DNA from: Clostridium psychrophilum
GTDB taxonomy: Bacteria > Bacillota > Clostridia > Clostridiales > Clostridiaceae
Assembly (NCBI RefSeq): GCF_018861705.1
Contig: NZ_JAHLEC010000030.1
Span: 1-38,781 of the forward strand
Length of the DNA: 38,781 nt
Reading direction: 5' to 3'
Shown: positions 25,916 through 35,197 of the stretch, in pieces
Layout: each line of letters starts with the position of its first letter
How positions within the stretch are numbered: position 1 is the stretch's first letter
Notes under the pieces: generated by a model
Told to the model about the DNA's origin: nothing
The model's input: the letters and a program-made list of their open reading frames with translations, nothing else
Database searches by the model: none
Position numbers and translations under genes: made by a program

Positions 25916-27229
25916 ATGGAAGTTATAGTTACAAAGTTTGGTGGCAGTTCATTATGTGATAGTAATCAATTTAAGAAGGTAAAAGATATAGTATTGTCTG
26001 ACGATAGGCGATGTTATGTCATACCATCAGCTCCAGGAAAGAGAAGTAAGGGTGATTATAAAATTACAGATCTCTTATATTTATGCCATCAACATGCGAA
26101 AAAATCATTACCATTTGATGAATTATTAAAACTAATTGATGATAGATATACTACTTTGTGTAAAGAATTAAAACTTTCTATTAATATGTCAAAATATCTA
26201 AATGATCTTAAAAAAGAAATAATTGATGGGGCATCGGAAGACTTTGTAGCAAGTAGGGGAGAATATTTAAATGGGTTAATGCTTGCTGAATATTTGGGAT
26301 ATAAATTTATTGATGCTGCTGATATTATTATTTTCAAGAAAAGTGGACGTTTAGATGAGGCCTCAACATATGATGCTGTAAAAAGTGTATTATCAAAGGT
26401 TAAAAAAGCAGTAATACCTGGATTTTATGGTTCAATTCCAGGAGGAAAAATAAAAACATTTTCAAGAGGTGGTTCAGATATTACCGGGGCAATAATTGCT
26501 AGAGGAGTAGGTGCAACAATTTATGAAAACTGGACAGATGTGTCAGGATTTTTAATGGCAGATCCTCGTATTGTAGATAATCCTAAACCGATTAAAGAGG
26601 TAACCTACAAAGAATTAAGGGAACTTTCATATATGGGTGCAAATGTTTTTCATGAGGAAGCAATTTTCCCAGTTAAAAATGATGGCATTCCAATTAACAT
26701 AAAAAACACGAATGACCCTTTAGGAAAAGGAACTTTTATTTTAAATGATAAATTAGAAGATAAACCTGGGAAAATTACAGGCATAGCAGGGAAAAAAGAT
26801 TTTACTGTTATAGCAATTGAAAAAACACTTATGAATAGGGATATTGGATATTGTCGCCGAATTTTATCAGTTCTCGAAAGCAATAATGTAGCATTTGAAC
26901 ATATACCATCAGGAATAGATTCAGTATCGCTCGTAATAGATGATTCAGAACTTGACAATAAGATTGATAAAATAATCGAGGAAATACAATATCAATGTAG
27001 TCCAGACTCAATAATAGTTCACCCTAATATGGCACTAATAGCAGTTGTTGGAGAAGGAATGATAAAAACTAAAGGGATATCTGCTAAGGTATTTGATGCT
27101 TTATCAAAATGTAATATAAACATTAGAATGATTAATCAAGGGTCAAGTGAGCTAAGCATTATTGTTGGCGTAGAAAATGATGATTTCGAAAATTCTATTA
27201 GGGCAGTATATAAAGTATTTGATAATTAG
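25916..27229 (+). CDS. Aspartate kinase
   Basis: Aspartate kinase phosphorylates L-aspartate, the first step toward lysine, methionine and threonine. The 437 residues have the kinase motif KFGGSSL (7-13), a middle FSRGGSDITGAII segment with the aspartate-binding residues, and a C-terminal pair of ACT-like domains (about 300-437) that normally mediate feedback inhibition. Length is at the monofunctional size. ATG 25916 follows ACAGGAGGAAA. It pairs with the homoserine dehydrogenase gene 72 bases downstream, forming the aspartate-family entry. Confidence 0.94.
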   Translation: MEVIVTKFGGSSLCDSNQFKKVKDIVLSDDRRCYVIPSAPGKRSKGDYKITDLLYLCHQHAKKSLPFDELLKLIDDRYTTLCKELKLSINMSKYLNDLKKEIIDGASEDFVASRGEYLNGLMLAEYLGYKFIDAADIIIFKKSGRLDEASTYDAVKSVLSKVKKAVIPGFYGSIPGGKIKTFSRGGSDITGAIIARGVGATIYENWTDVSGFLMADPRIVDNPKPIKEVTYKELRELSYMGANVFHEEAIFPVKNDGIPINIKNTNDPLGKGTFILNDKLEDKPGKITGIAGKKDFTVIAIEKTLMNRDIGYCRRILSVLESNNVAFEHIPSGIDSVSLVIDDSELDNKIDKIIEEIQYQCSPDSIIVHPNMALIAVVGEGMIKTKGISAKVFDALSKCNINIRMINQGSSELSIIVGVENDDFENSIRAVYKVFDN

Positions 27230-27301
27230 GCATAATCGTCTGACTTGATTAATATCTGTGAGACTACAATAATATTTATAGTTTAAAGGGAGGAAAATAG
27301 T

Positions 27302-28591
27302 ATGGAAAAAGTGAAAATAGCAATTTTGGGGTTCGGAAATGTGGGTACAGGTGTATGGAAAATATTACAGGAAAATAAAAAAGAGATAATGAAACGTTCA
27401 AATTGCAACATAGAGGTAGCTAAAATATTAGTGAAAAATATAAATAAAAAAAGAGATATTGATATACCTAAGGAAATATTAACAGATAATATTGAAGATA
27501 TTATAAATGACGAGAGTATAAAAATTGTAGTTGAACTTGTTGGTGGACGAGATGAGGCTAAAGATTATATGATACGTGCAATGAAAGCTAAAAAACATAT
27601 TGTAACTGCTAATAAATTAGTTATTGCAAATTGGGGTGAAGAACTATTTAAGATAGCCGATGAGGAGAATGTTTTATTTTATTATGAGGCTAGTGTTGCT
27701 GGTGGTATTCCTATAATACGTGAAATTAATGAGAGTCTTACTGCAAATAGAATAGAGCAGATAATCGGAATTATTAATGGAACAACTAATTATATATTAA
27801 GTAAAATGACATTAGAAGGACTTAGTTTTGAGAAAGCTTTAAAACAGGCACAAGAAAAGGGATTTGCAGAGGCAGACCCAACATCTGATGTGGATGGTTA
27901 TGATGCTGTTTATAAGCTTGCAATAATGGCTTCATTATCGTTTGGAACTAAGGTAAATCACGATTGTATATATAGAGAAGGAATAAGAAAAATAAGTTCT
28001 GTGGACATAGAATATGCTAAGAAATTTGGTTATACGATAAAATTATTAGCAATAGCAAAAGAAGAAAACAATAAATTAGAACTTAGAGTACATCCAACTT
28101 TAATACCATCAAGTCATCCAATGGCAAATGTAAATGATGCATATAATGCAATTCTTATAAAAGGGAATGCAGTTGGGGAACTTATGCTTTATGGACAAGG
28201 TGCAGGGGATATGCCAACTGGAAGTGCAGTTGTAGGAGATATAATATCTATATTAAGAAACAATGTAAAGCCTTCAGAATTAAAAGCCTTAAATGATGAT
28301 GCTGATTTTAAAGAAGTAAAAGAATCAGGCGAAAATGAGTCGGAATTTTATATCAGACTTAATGTGAAAGATAAAGCAGGTGTTTTAGGAGATACAGCTG
28401 CTATATTTGGAGGTAATAATGTTAGTATTACATCAATTACTCAAGATGTGGTCCATAAAGATCATGTATTATTAGCATTTATTACGCATAAAAGTGCAGA
28501 AAAGAATATTAGAAATTCGCTTAAAAAAATTAAAGAACTTGAAAATGTAAATGAAATAGAAAGTATTATAAGAATAGAATCATTTAATTAA
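27302..28591 (+). CDS. hom: Homoserine dehydrogenase
   Basis: This enzyme reduces aspartate semialdehyde to homoserine with NAD(P)H. It is 429 residues long, with the Rossmann motif GFGNVGTGV (about 11-19), the homoserine-binding block ADPTSDVDGYDA (about 196-207) and a C-terminal ACT domain (about 350-429) seen in feedback-regulated forms. ATG 27302 follows AAAGGGAGG. It shares the aspartate-kinase gene orientation, and a 24-bp inverted repeat after it ends the unit. Confidence 0.95.
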   Translation: MEKVKIAILGFGNVGTGVWKILQENKKEIMKRSNCNIEVAKILVKNINKKRDIDIPKEILTDNIEDIINDESIKIVVELVGGRDEAKDYMIRAMKAKKHIVTANKLVIANWGEELFKIADEENVLFYYEASVAGGIPIIREINESLTANRIEQIIGIINGTTNYILSKMTLEGLSFEKALKQAQEKGFAEADPTSDVDGYDAVYKLAIMASLSFGTKVNHDCIYREGIRKISSVDIEYAKKFGYTIKLLAIAKEENNKLELRVHPTLIPSSHPMANVNDAYNAILIKGNAVGELMLYGQGAGDMPTGSAVVGDIISILRNNVKPSELKALNDDADFKEVKESGENESEFYIRLNVKDKAGVLGDTAAIFGGNNVSITSITQDVVHKDHVLLAFITHKSAEKNIRNSLKKIKELENVNEIESIIRIESFN

Positions 28592-28624
28592 TAATATCAA
28601 TATAATAAATATTTGTATGAATAA

Positions 28625-28680
28625 GAAAAAGTATATATTACGCGTATTACAATACGCGTAATATATACTTTTTCTTTATT
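28625..28680. terminator. 24-bp perfect inverted repeat, bidirectional terminator
   Basis: Arms 28625-28648 and 28651-28674 are exact reverse complements separated by only AC. The outer end is A-rich on one side and T-rich on the other (CTTTTTCTTTATT), so each strand gives a hairpin plus a T-tract. It lies between convergent hom and metH. Confidence 0.88.
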
Positions 28681-28687
28681 TACTTAT

Positions 28688-31057
28688 TTATTCACATTTA
28701 AATAATTTTCTCGCAAATTTCACGGTTTGAGTTGCATCTTTAGCATAATAGTCTGCTCCTATCATTTTTGCATACTCCTCATTTAGAACTGCGCCTCCAA
28801 CAAGAACAGTGCAATCCAAATTATTGTCACGAAGAGCCTTTATAGTTTCACCCATGCTTCTAACAGTTGTAGTCATAAGTGCACTTAAACCAACTAATTT
28901 GATATTACTACTACGAACTGCTTCAACTACAACATCTTCGTGCACATCTTTGCCCAAATCTATTACGTCAAAGCCATAATTTTCGAGTAGAATTTTGACT
29001 ATGTTTTTTCCTATATCATGAATATCGCCTCGAACAGTTGCAAGAACAATTGTGCCTTTACTGATTTTTTTGTCAGTGCTTTCTATCATCTTTTCTTTGA
29101 TGATCTCAAATGATTTTTTTACTGTCTCTGCAGACTGTAATAATTGAGGAAGAAATATTTCACCAGTTTCATATTTTTTTCCTACAATATCAAGAGAAGG
29201 TATTAAATAAGTATTTACAACTTCCATCGCTGGTGTTGTTTTTAAAAGTTCTTTAGTTATTTTTGAGGCTTCTTCTTTTATACCATCAATTATAATGCTC
29301 TTTAAATCTTTAGTTGTGCTAATTTCTTTAGAGGCTGGTTTTCCTTCAAATGATGAATAAATATCTATATATTTTTTTGATGCAATATCATTATTCCATA
29401 GAACATTAAATGCATTAATTGTGGACATCATATCCTCGGATAGAGGGTTTAATATAGGAACATCAAGGCCAACTGTTAATGCTGAAGCAAGAAATGTTCT
29501 ATTTAATATTCCTCTTTGGGGTAAACCAAAGGATATATTACTTATTCCAAGAGTAGTTTTGACGCCTAGTGTTCTTTTAACAAGTTCAACTGCACGAATA
29601 GTTTCTTTAACTTCACTTTGCTGAGCTGATGCAGTTAAAACAAGGCAATCTATTATAATATCTGATTTATCTATTCCATAATCCATAGCTCGTTTCACAA
29701 TCTTAGTAGCTACTTTAAGTCTACCTTCAGCTGTTGATGGAATACCATCTTCATTTATGGTTAGCCCTATTACACAAGCACCATATTTTTTAACTATTGG
29801 AAATATTGAATCCATTATTTCGTCTTTGCCATTTACAGAATTTATTAGTGGTTTTCCATTATAGATTCTAACTGCAGATTCAATTACATCACGTCGTACG
29901 CTATCAATTTGAAGAGGAAGATTTACCACACTTTGTAGTTCTTTTATAGTATGCACCATAACTTCAAGTTCATCAATTTCAGGAAGTCCTACGTTAACAT
30001 CTAGTATATCTGCACCGTGATCTCTTTGATTAATAGCTTCTTTAAGTATATAGTCAAGATTATTACTTTTTAAAGCTTCCTTAAGCTTTTTTTTGCCTGT
30101 AGGATTTATTCGTTCACCAATAACTTTTACTTCTTCTCCGAGTATTACTGTTAAGGAGGGCGAACTAACTGCTGTAAATTTTTTAACATCACGTTTTATG
30201 GGCTTCAATTTTTTTAACACATCATTGATATCTTTTATGTGTTGACTCGTTGTTCCACAGCAACCTCCGAATAGTGTAACACCCATTTCTGCCATAATTT
30301 TCGCGTACTGTGCAAATTCATGTGCATTAACATCATAAAATGCTTCTCCATTTTTAAGTTTAGGAAGACCTGCATTAGGTTGAACTATAACAGGCACACT
30401 AGAGTACTTAAGAATTTCTGTAATTAGTGGAAGCATTTCATTTGGACCTAATGAACAATTTACGCCAAGTGCATCAACGCCAAGGCCTTGAATTACATTA
30501 ACCATAGTTAGTGGGTCTGTGCCTGTTAAGGTTCTTCCATTATCTTGATAAGACATTGTACATATAACAGGCAGATTGCTATTTTCCTTCGCAGCAAGAA
30601 TTGCGGCTTTCGCCTCGTAAATATCAGACATTGTCTCGATGAGTATTATATCTGCGCCTTCTTTTGCACCAATCTTAATTTGCTCGGCGAAAGTGTCATA
30701 TGCATCATTAAATGATAATGTTCCAAGAGGTTGCATTAACTGACCTATGGGTCCAATATCAAGTGCAACATATTTGTCACCAGCAACATTTTTTGCGATC
30801 TTAACTGCACTTCCAACAATTTGTTCAACGCTGTATATAGTATTTTTAAGTTTATATCTATTTGAACCAAATGTATTAGTGGTTATGACATCACTACCTG
30901 CACTAAGATATTCTAAATGAATTTTTTCAATTATTTCTGGGTGCAATATATTATAACTCTCAGGTAATTCACCACGCTTAATTCCATATTTTTGGAGCAT
31001 TGTTCCCATAGCACCATCAAACAATAAAAAATTATTAAAATCTATTTTTTTATTCAC
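28688..31057 (-). CDS. metH: Cobalamin-dependent methionine synthase, short form
   Basis: MetH moves a methyl group from methyltetrahydrofolate through cobalamin to homocysteine. The 789 residues cover the homocysteine domain (zinc cysteines in GVNCSLG and FGGCCGTT, about residues 1-285), the pterin-binding domain (about 310-560), and the cobalamin domains with DIHDIGKN (His ligand). The C-terminal SAM-dependent reactivation domain of the 1200-residue enzyme is absent; it is encoded by the upstream gene. Start GTG 31057 is my choice, because it follows a purine-rich stretch and overlaps the upstream stop by 8 bases, implying coupling; longer starts to 31084 are possible. Confidence 0.9.
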   Translation of the reverse strand: MNKKIDFNNFLLFDGAMGTMLQKYGIKRGELPESYNILHPEIIEKIHLEYLSAGSDVITTNTFGSNRYKLKNTIYSVEQIVGSAVKIAKNVAGDKYVALDIGPIGQLMQPLGTLSFNDAYDTFAEQIKIGAKEGADIILIETMSDIYEAKAAILAAKENSNLPVICTMSYQDNGRTLTGTDPLTMVNVIQGLGVDALGVNCSLGPNEMLPLITEILKYSSVPVIVQPNAGLPKLKNGEAFYDVNAHEFAQYAKIMAEMGVTLFGGCCGTTSQHIKDINDVLKKLKPIKRDVKKFTAVSSPSLTVILGEEVKVIGERINPTGKKKLKEALKSNNLDYILKEAINQRDHGADILDVNVGLPEIDELEVMVHTIKELQSVVNLPLQIDSVRRDVIESAVRIYNGKPLINSVNGKDEIMDSIFPIVKKYGACVIGLTINEDGIPSTAEGRLKVATKIVKRAMDYGIDKSDIIIDCLVLTASAQQSEVKETIRAVELVKRTLGVKTTLGISNISFGLPQRGILNRTFLASALTVGLDVPILNPLSEDMMSTINAFNVLWNNDIASKKYIDIYSSFEGKPASKEISTTKDLKSIIIDGIKEEASKITKELLKTTPAMEVVNTYLIPSLDIVGKKYETGEIFLPQLLQSAETVKKSFEIIKEKMIESTDKKISKGTIVLATVRGDIHDIGKNIVKILLENYGFDVIDLGKDVHEDVVVEAVRSSNIKLVGLSALMTTTVRSMGETIKALRDNNLDCTVLVGGAVLNEEYAKMIGADYYAKDATQTVKFARKLFKCE

Positions 31058-31712
31058 AACACCCGCCATCCTTTCTAAATTCACAACCTATATTTTTACA
31101 AAATGCACATCCAGTGTGTTTATTTAAACTTGCAACTTTACTAAGACCTATAATTGCGGTTACCGATTTTCTAGGAAGCATTATACTATTTTCAGTAATA
31201 GATAACCCTATTTTTTTATAAGCATCTAATACATTTAATATTTTTGCACCATTTTGAATAGCAAAGTCTCCATAACCTGGGCTATACCTAGTTGTAATAT
31301 GTAAATCATCTTTTAATGCATTTTTCATAATTTCATCTTGAAGTTGATCACATACATATTCTATCGCTGTGCTTGCACAGGCATCCATAATTACACCTTT
31401 TGTTATATCAAATCTAGAGTAGTAAGCAAGGGTGCTATCGACTTTGGTTCCAAGTGTTGCAGCCATTACTACACATTTTTCTGAGTTTATTAGAAGACTT
31501 TTTATGTCTTTATCTTTTAAAACTAAGGTACTACCAACAAGAAAGAGTTGATCATCTTTTCTTTCAATATCAAAAATTTCATATGTAGAACTAGATTTGC
31601 TTATATCAATTATCTCTCGTGCGCAATCATTAATTAAAAGGGTCATATTTTTATTTATTTTTTGATGTTTATAACCTAAATATCTTAATACTTCTTTTTT
31701 ATCAATTTCCAT
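31050..31712 (-). CDS. MetH reactivation-domain protein
   Basis: This 220-residue protein corresponds to the C-terminal activation domain of long MetH, which binds SAM and restores methylcobalamin after oxidation. Marks are TRYSPGYGDFAIQNGAKIL (about residues 143-161), ending with LPRKSVTAIIGLSK. A cysteine-rich tail, CAFCKNIGCEFRKDGGCC, is common in clostridial forms and may bind a metal. ATG 31712 follows GGAG six bases upstream; the longer TTG 31724 start is less likely. It precedes metH in the same operon with an 8-base overlap. Confidence 0.88.
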   Translation of the reverse strand: MEIDKKEVLRYLGYKHQKINKNMTLLINDCAREIIDISKSSSTYEIFDIERKDDQLFLVGSTLVLKDKDIKSLLINSEKCVVMAATLGTKVDSTLAYYSRFDITKGVIMDACASTAIEYVCDQLQDEIMKNALKDDLHITTRYSPGYGDFAIQNGAKILNVLDAYKKIGLSITENSIMLPRKSVTAIIGLSKVASLNKHTGCAFCKNIGCEFRKDGGCCE

Positions 31713-31729
31713 AGCGCACTCCAATCAGT

Positions 31730-31745
31730 TTTATTCTAGAATAAA
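31730..31745. promoter_or_regulatory. 16-base palindrome before the MetH activation gene
   Basis: TTTATTCTAGAATAAA is a perfect palindrome located 18 bases upstream of the start (minus strand). It could be an operator overlapping a promoter, but no regulator is assigned. Confidence 0.35.
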
Positions 31746-31861
31746 GTATAAATACAATAATTGCAAATACAATATTTATTAATTACATTTAATAGATGTT
31801 TGTTTGCATGTAAGTTGAATTTGAAAATGTACCTAAAAGTTTTAATTATTAGCAATAGTTT

Positions 31862-31994
31862 AACAACATTTTGGAAGCTTCAAGTCTGACATATTCTATG
31901 AGTGGCAGTTGTCTAGCCTAGGAAAATTACTTTGGCGGCAGTCTAAATCTGCTTCCAAAGTTGTTAATATTGCAGCGACCCAGGAGATGATTTA
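31862..31994. repeat. Dispersed structured repeat, copy 3
   Basis: This 133-base copy opens AACAACATTTTGGAAGC, with closing arm GCTTCCAAAGTTGTT, and ends in the same tail GGAGATGATTTA. It differs from copy 2 at five positions, two of which weaken the inner hairpin (CTGACA opposite TGGCAG). It lies in the divergent gap between the MetH activation gene (minus) and the LevR-type regulator (plus). Confidence 0.88.
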
Positions 31995-32075
31995 ACACTT
32001 AATAATTTAAATTGATACTTTTTAGCAGTGAAATATAAAATATTGATGATAAAGAGCTTTTTTTGCACTTAAAAC

Positions 32076-32137
32076 TTGAATATTTATTTCAATACAGTTT
32101 ATAATAAAGGAAGTGTATTAAGTGTATTAAGTGTATA
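32076..32137 (+). promoter_or_regulatory. Promoter and tandem operator before the LevR-type regulator
   Basis: TTGAAT (32076-32081) and TATAAT (32100-32105) with an 18-base spacer form a probable sigma-A promoter. Directly after it, three 9-base units AAGTGTATT, AAGTGTATT, AAGTGTATA (32111-32137) cover the transcription start. The same motif, inverted, occurs upstream of the sigma-54 promoter of the PTS operon. Confidence 0.6.
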
Positions 32138-32156
32138 AATCTTTGGGGGTGATAAG

Positions 32157-34952
32157 TTGAAAAGAAGTGAAAAAATCTATGAGTATATTGTTGAAAAAAC
32201 AGGAAAATTTAATCGTGAAAACTTAGAGGAAAAAATCGGTTTTAGCGCAAATGAAATATCTCAGAGTTTAAATATTTTAAGAAATAACGTAAGCATGGAA
32301 TTAAATGAATTGCTTAGGCAAGATAGGATAATAAAAATAAAATCTAGACCAGTGTTATACGTTGATAATTCTTGCTTAGAAAGAATTTTGAATAAAAAGT
32401 TGCCAGTTGGGCCAATAGAAATAAAAAATTTAAATGAGTTATTCCTTGAAAAAAATAAAACTAGTAAGGAGGAATGTCCTTTTGATAAACTTATTGGAGC
32501 ACAAACTAGTCTTAAAAATCAAATTGAACAGGCAAAAGCTGCAATACTTTATCCTCCAAATGGTTTGCACACATTAATTGTTGGTCAAACAGGAGTTGGT
32601 AAAACCTTGTTTGCAAATATGATGTACAAACAAGCAAAGTATTCTAAAAAATTGAATGAAAAATCACCCTTTATAGTATTTAATTGTGCTGATTATTATA
32701 ACAATCCTCAACTTTTAATCTCACATTTGTTTGGACATATTAAAGGAGCTTACACTGGTGCTGATAGCGAAAAGGCTGGAATTGTTGAAAAAGCAGATAA
32801 CGGCATATTATTTCTAGATGAAATACACAGATTACCACCAGAAGGACAGGAAATGTTGTTTTATTTTATGGATACAGGTATGTTTAATAGATTAGGTGAG
32901 ACAGAGAGAAACAGAAAATCCTGTGTTTTAATAATTGGAGCCACTACGGAGGATCCCAATTCATCACTACTAAAGACATTTGTAAGAAGAATACCAATAA
33001 TTATAACTATTCCTAACTTTGATAAAAGGACAGCCAGCGATAAAGTTGATTTCATCAAATTCTTATTCGCAAATGAGGCACATAGAGTAAACAAAGTAAT
33101 AAAAATTGAAGATGAAGCAGTAAAGGCAATTATTGGAAGTACATCTTATGGGAATATTGGTCAGATGAAATCAAATATTCAACTTATTTGCGCTAAGGGT
33201 TTTTTAAATAGTATAAATAATAAGGACTTTATAGAAATAGATTTTAATTCGTTGCCTTTAGATATTAAAAGTGGATTATTTTATCTAAGTGGCAAACGTA
33301 AAGAAATGGAAGAAATATCTGGTTATTTAGATTCACAGTTAATAGTTACTCCAGAAGGTCATAGTGTATTAATTGAAAAAGATCCTTATGAGCCACCGTT
33401 TAATTTATATAAGATAATAGAGGATAAGGCAGCCTTTTTGAAAAAAGGGGGTGCAGATGAGGAGTATATAAACAATTTTATTACAACTGACATTAATGTG
33501 CATATTAAATCCTTTTATAACAAAGTTAAAAATGATGAGGATGGTAGAAGTAAAATATTAAAAATAGTAGATGAAGATATTCTTGAATTTTCAGAAGAAA
33601 TAATGGACATGATTGAAAAAAAGCTTGATAAAACATTAACTGATAGATTTTTATATGCATTAAGTCTACATTTAAGTTCATTTTTAAATAGATTAAGTAA
33701 TCATCAAAATCTTAAGTATAAAAATATAGAAGGTATAATAGATGATAAACGTGAAGAATTCAATATTGCAGTAGACATAAAGGGAATGGTTGAAAAAAAA
33801 TATAATGTGGTTGTTCCAAAGATTGAAGTTATATATCTTACATTGTTAATCAGTTCTATTACGGAGGAACAAACAAATCAGCATGTGGCAGTAATTGTAG
33901 CAGCACATGGAAGCAGCACAGCAAGTAGTATGGTTAATGTGGCAAGGCAACTTCTAGGGGAGGGTGTAATCGAAGCAATAGATATGCCACTCGAAGTTAG
34001 TCCTACTCAAACTTTAGATGAAATTATTGAAAAGGTTAGGGAAATAGATATGGGTAAGGGGGTTCTATTACTTGTGGATATGGGCTCACTTGTTAACTTT
34101 GAGTCTATAATAATGGAAAAAACGGATATAAAGGTTAGGACACTAGATATGGTTACCACCTCATTAGTATTAGAAGCCATAAGGAAAGCAACTATTTTAG
34201 ATATGAATTTGGATGCCTTATATAATTCTCTAAGACAATTTAGAGGGTATTCAAAGATTGATGAAGAAGAGAAAGTTATTACTGAAGACGATACAAATAA
34301 GAAAAGGGCAATAATAACAATATGCGCAACGGGTGAGGGTACTGCAGTAAAGCTAAAAGAGCTTGTGGAGAATATTGTTAGAAGTACAGATGAAAAAGAA
34401 ATTGAAATTTTACCAATAAGCGTAAAAGGCATAAAAAGCGAAATAATAAAAATAAAAAACAACTATAGTATTATAGCATCCGTTGGTATTTTAAACCCTA
34501 AAATTGAAGCACCGTTTATCTCCCTTGAAGAGTTAATTAGTGGTTATGGCGAAAGTATTTTAATGAGTATAATACAGAAAAAGAACTTTAAAATTGAAAA
34601 AGGCCATGAAAATACAGTAGTTAAGGATCTATGCGAAGACAGTCTAAATCAATTTTTAACTTATTTAAATCCTTCTAAAATAATAAGTGTATTGTATCAA
34701 TTTGTGAATGTTTTAGAGGAAAACACGAAAATAAGTTTTAATAATGCAACCAAAATAAGAATAATGGTGCATGTAGGTTGTGCACTAGAGAGAATGATAA
34801 TAAAGGACGGTTTAAAGTACAAGAGGGAAAAAGCTAATCTAAATTCACACTTGATAGAGATTATTACGGAGGCAAATAAAGTATTTAAAGATGCAATAAA
34901 TATAAGTTTAACTGAAGATGAAATATTATTTTTAGCAGAAATGATAGAATAG
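32157..34952 (+). CDS. LevR/ManR-type sigma-54-dependent PTS regulator
   Basis: This 931-residue activator is of the LevR family that turns on mannose-type PTS operons from a sigma-54 promoter. Domain order: N-terminal helix-turn-helix (about residues 1-65), AAA+ ATPase with Walker A GQTGVGKT (about 143), the sigma-54 contact loop GAYTGA (about 198) and FLDEIHR; PRD1 (about 455-575); an EIIA-Man-like domain with AAHGSS (about 581); an EIIB-like domain (about 715-820); and PRD2 (about 825-931). The PTS proteins would phosphorylate its histidines to set activity. The start is TTG 32157 with GGGGGTGAT before it. Confidence 0.93.
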   Translation: MKRSEKIYEYIVEKTGKFNRENLEEKIGFSANEISQSLNILRNNVSMELNELLRQDRIIKIKSRPVLYVDNSCLERILNKKLPVGPIEIKNLNELFLEKNKTSKEECPFDKLIGAQTSLKNQIEQAKAAILYPPNGLHTLIVGQTGVGKTLFANMMYKQAKYSKKLNEKSPFIVFNCADYYNNPQLLISHLFGHIKGAYTGADSEKAGIVEKADNGILFLDEIHRLPPEGQEMLFYFMDTGMFNRLGETERNRKSCVLIIGATTEDPNSSLLKTFVRRIPIIITIPNFDKRTASDKVDFIKFLFANEAHRVNKVIKIEDEAVKAIIGSTSYGNIGQMKSNIQLICAKGFLNSINNKDFIEIDFNSLPLDIKSGLFYLSGKRKEMEEISGYLDSQLIVTPEGHSVLIEKDPYEPPFNLYKIIEDKAAFLKKGGADEEYINNFITTDINVHIKSFYNKVKNDEDGRSKILKIVDEDILEFSEEIMDMIEKKLDKTLTDRFLYALSLHLSSFLNRLSNHQNLKYKNIEGIIDDKREEFNIAVDIKGMVEKKYNVVVPKIEVIYLTLLISSITEEQTNQHVAVIVAAHGSSTASSMVNVARQLLGEGVIEAIDMPLEVSPTQTLDEIIEKVREIDMGKGVLLLVDMGSLVNFESIIMEKTDIKVRTLDMVTTSLVLEAIRKATILDMNLDALYNSLRQFRGYSKIDEEEKVITEDDTNKKRAIITICATGEGTAVKLKELVENIVRSTDEKEIEILPISVKGIKSEIIKIKNNYSIIASVGILNPKIEAPFISLEELISGYGESILMSIIQKKNFKIEKGHENTVVKDLCEDSLNQFLTYLNPSKIISVLYQFVNVLEENTKISFNNATKIRIMVHVGCALERMIIKDGLKYKREKANLNSHLIEIITEANKVFKDAINISLTEDEILFLAEMIE

Positions 34953-34965
34953 AAGATAATATACT

Positions 34966-35040
34966 GATACACTTCTCTTTTGATACACTTTTTATCAGCT
35001 AAAAATTAAAGTTAGTATTGAAACCATAGAAGAAGTGTAT
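34966..35040 (+). promoter_or_regulatory. Upstream activating sequences for the PTS operon
   Basis: TGATACACTTCT (34965-34976), TGATACACTT (34981-34990) and AGAAGTGTAT (35031-35040) form direct and inverted copies of one motif. They lie 85-160 bases before the sigma-54 promoter, where an enhancer-binding regulator would bind. The same motif occurs three times before the regulator gene itself. Confidence 0.6.
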
Positions 35041-35125
35041 TAAAATAAAAAAGTAAAAAAGAATTTTAAATAAAAAATGGCTATTTTAAATAATTTAACA
35101 CTAACATAAAAAATAATACACTATT

Positions 35126-35142
35126 TTGGCATGACAGTTGCT
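35126..35142 (+). promoter_or_regulatory. Sigma-54 (-24/-12) promoter of the PTS operon
   Basis: TTGGCATGACAGTTGCT shows the GG and GC elements with exactly ten bases between them and fits the TGGCAC-N5-TTGC pattern apart from one base in the -24 box. It lies 55 bases before the first gene. The neighbouring sigma-54 activator supports it. Confidence 0.9.
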
Positions 35143-35197
35143 ATATATAATAGTAAGACAACATAGGTGAAAGTGCTTATGAGGAGGATGATTTACT

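Noticed and set aside
31713-31861. SAM or cobalamin riboswitch before the metH operon
   Set aside because: The leader is short and AT-rich with only a 16-base palindrome; no conserved riboswitch elements seen.
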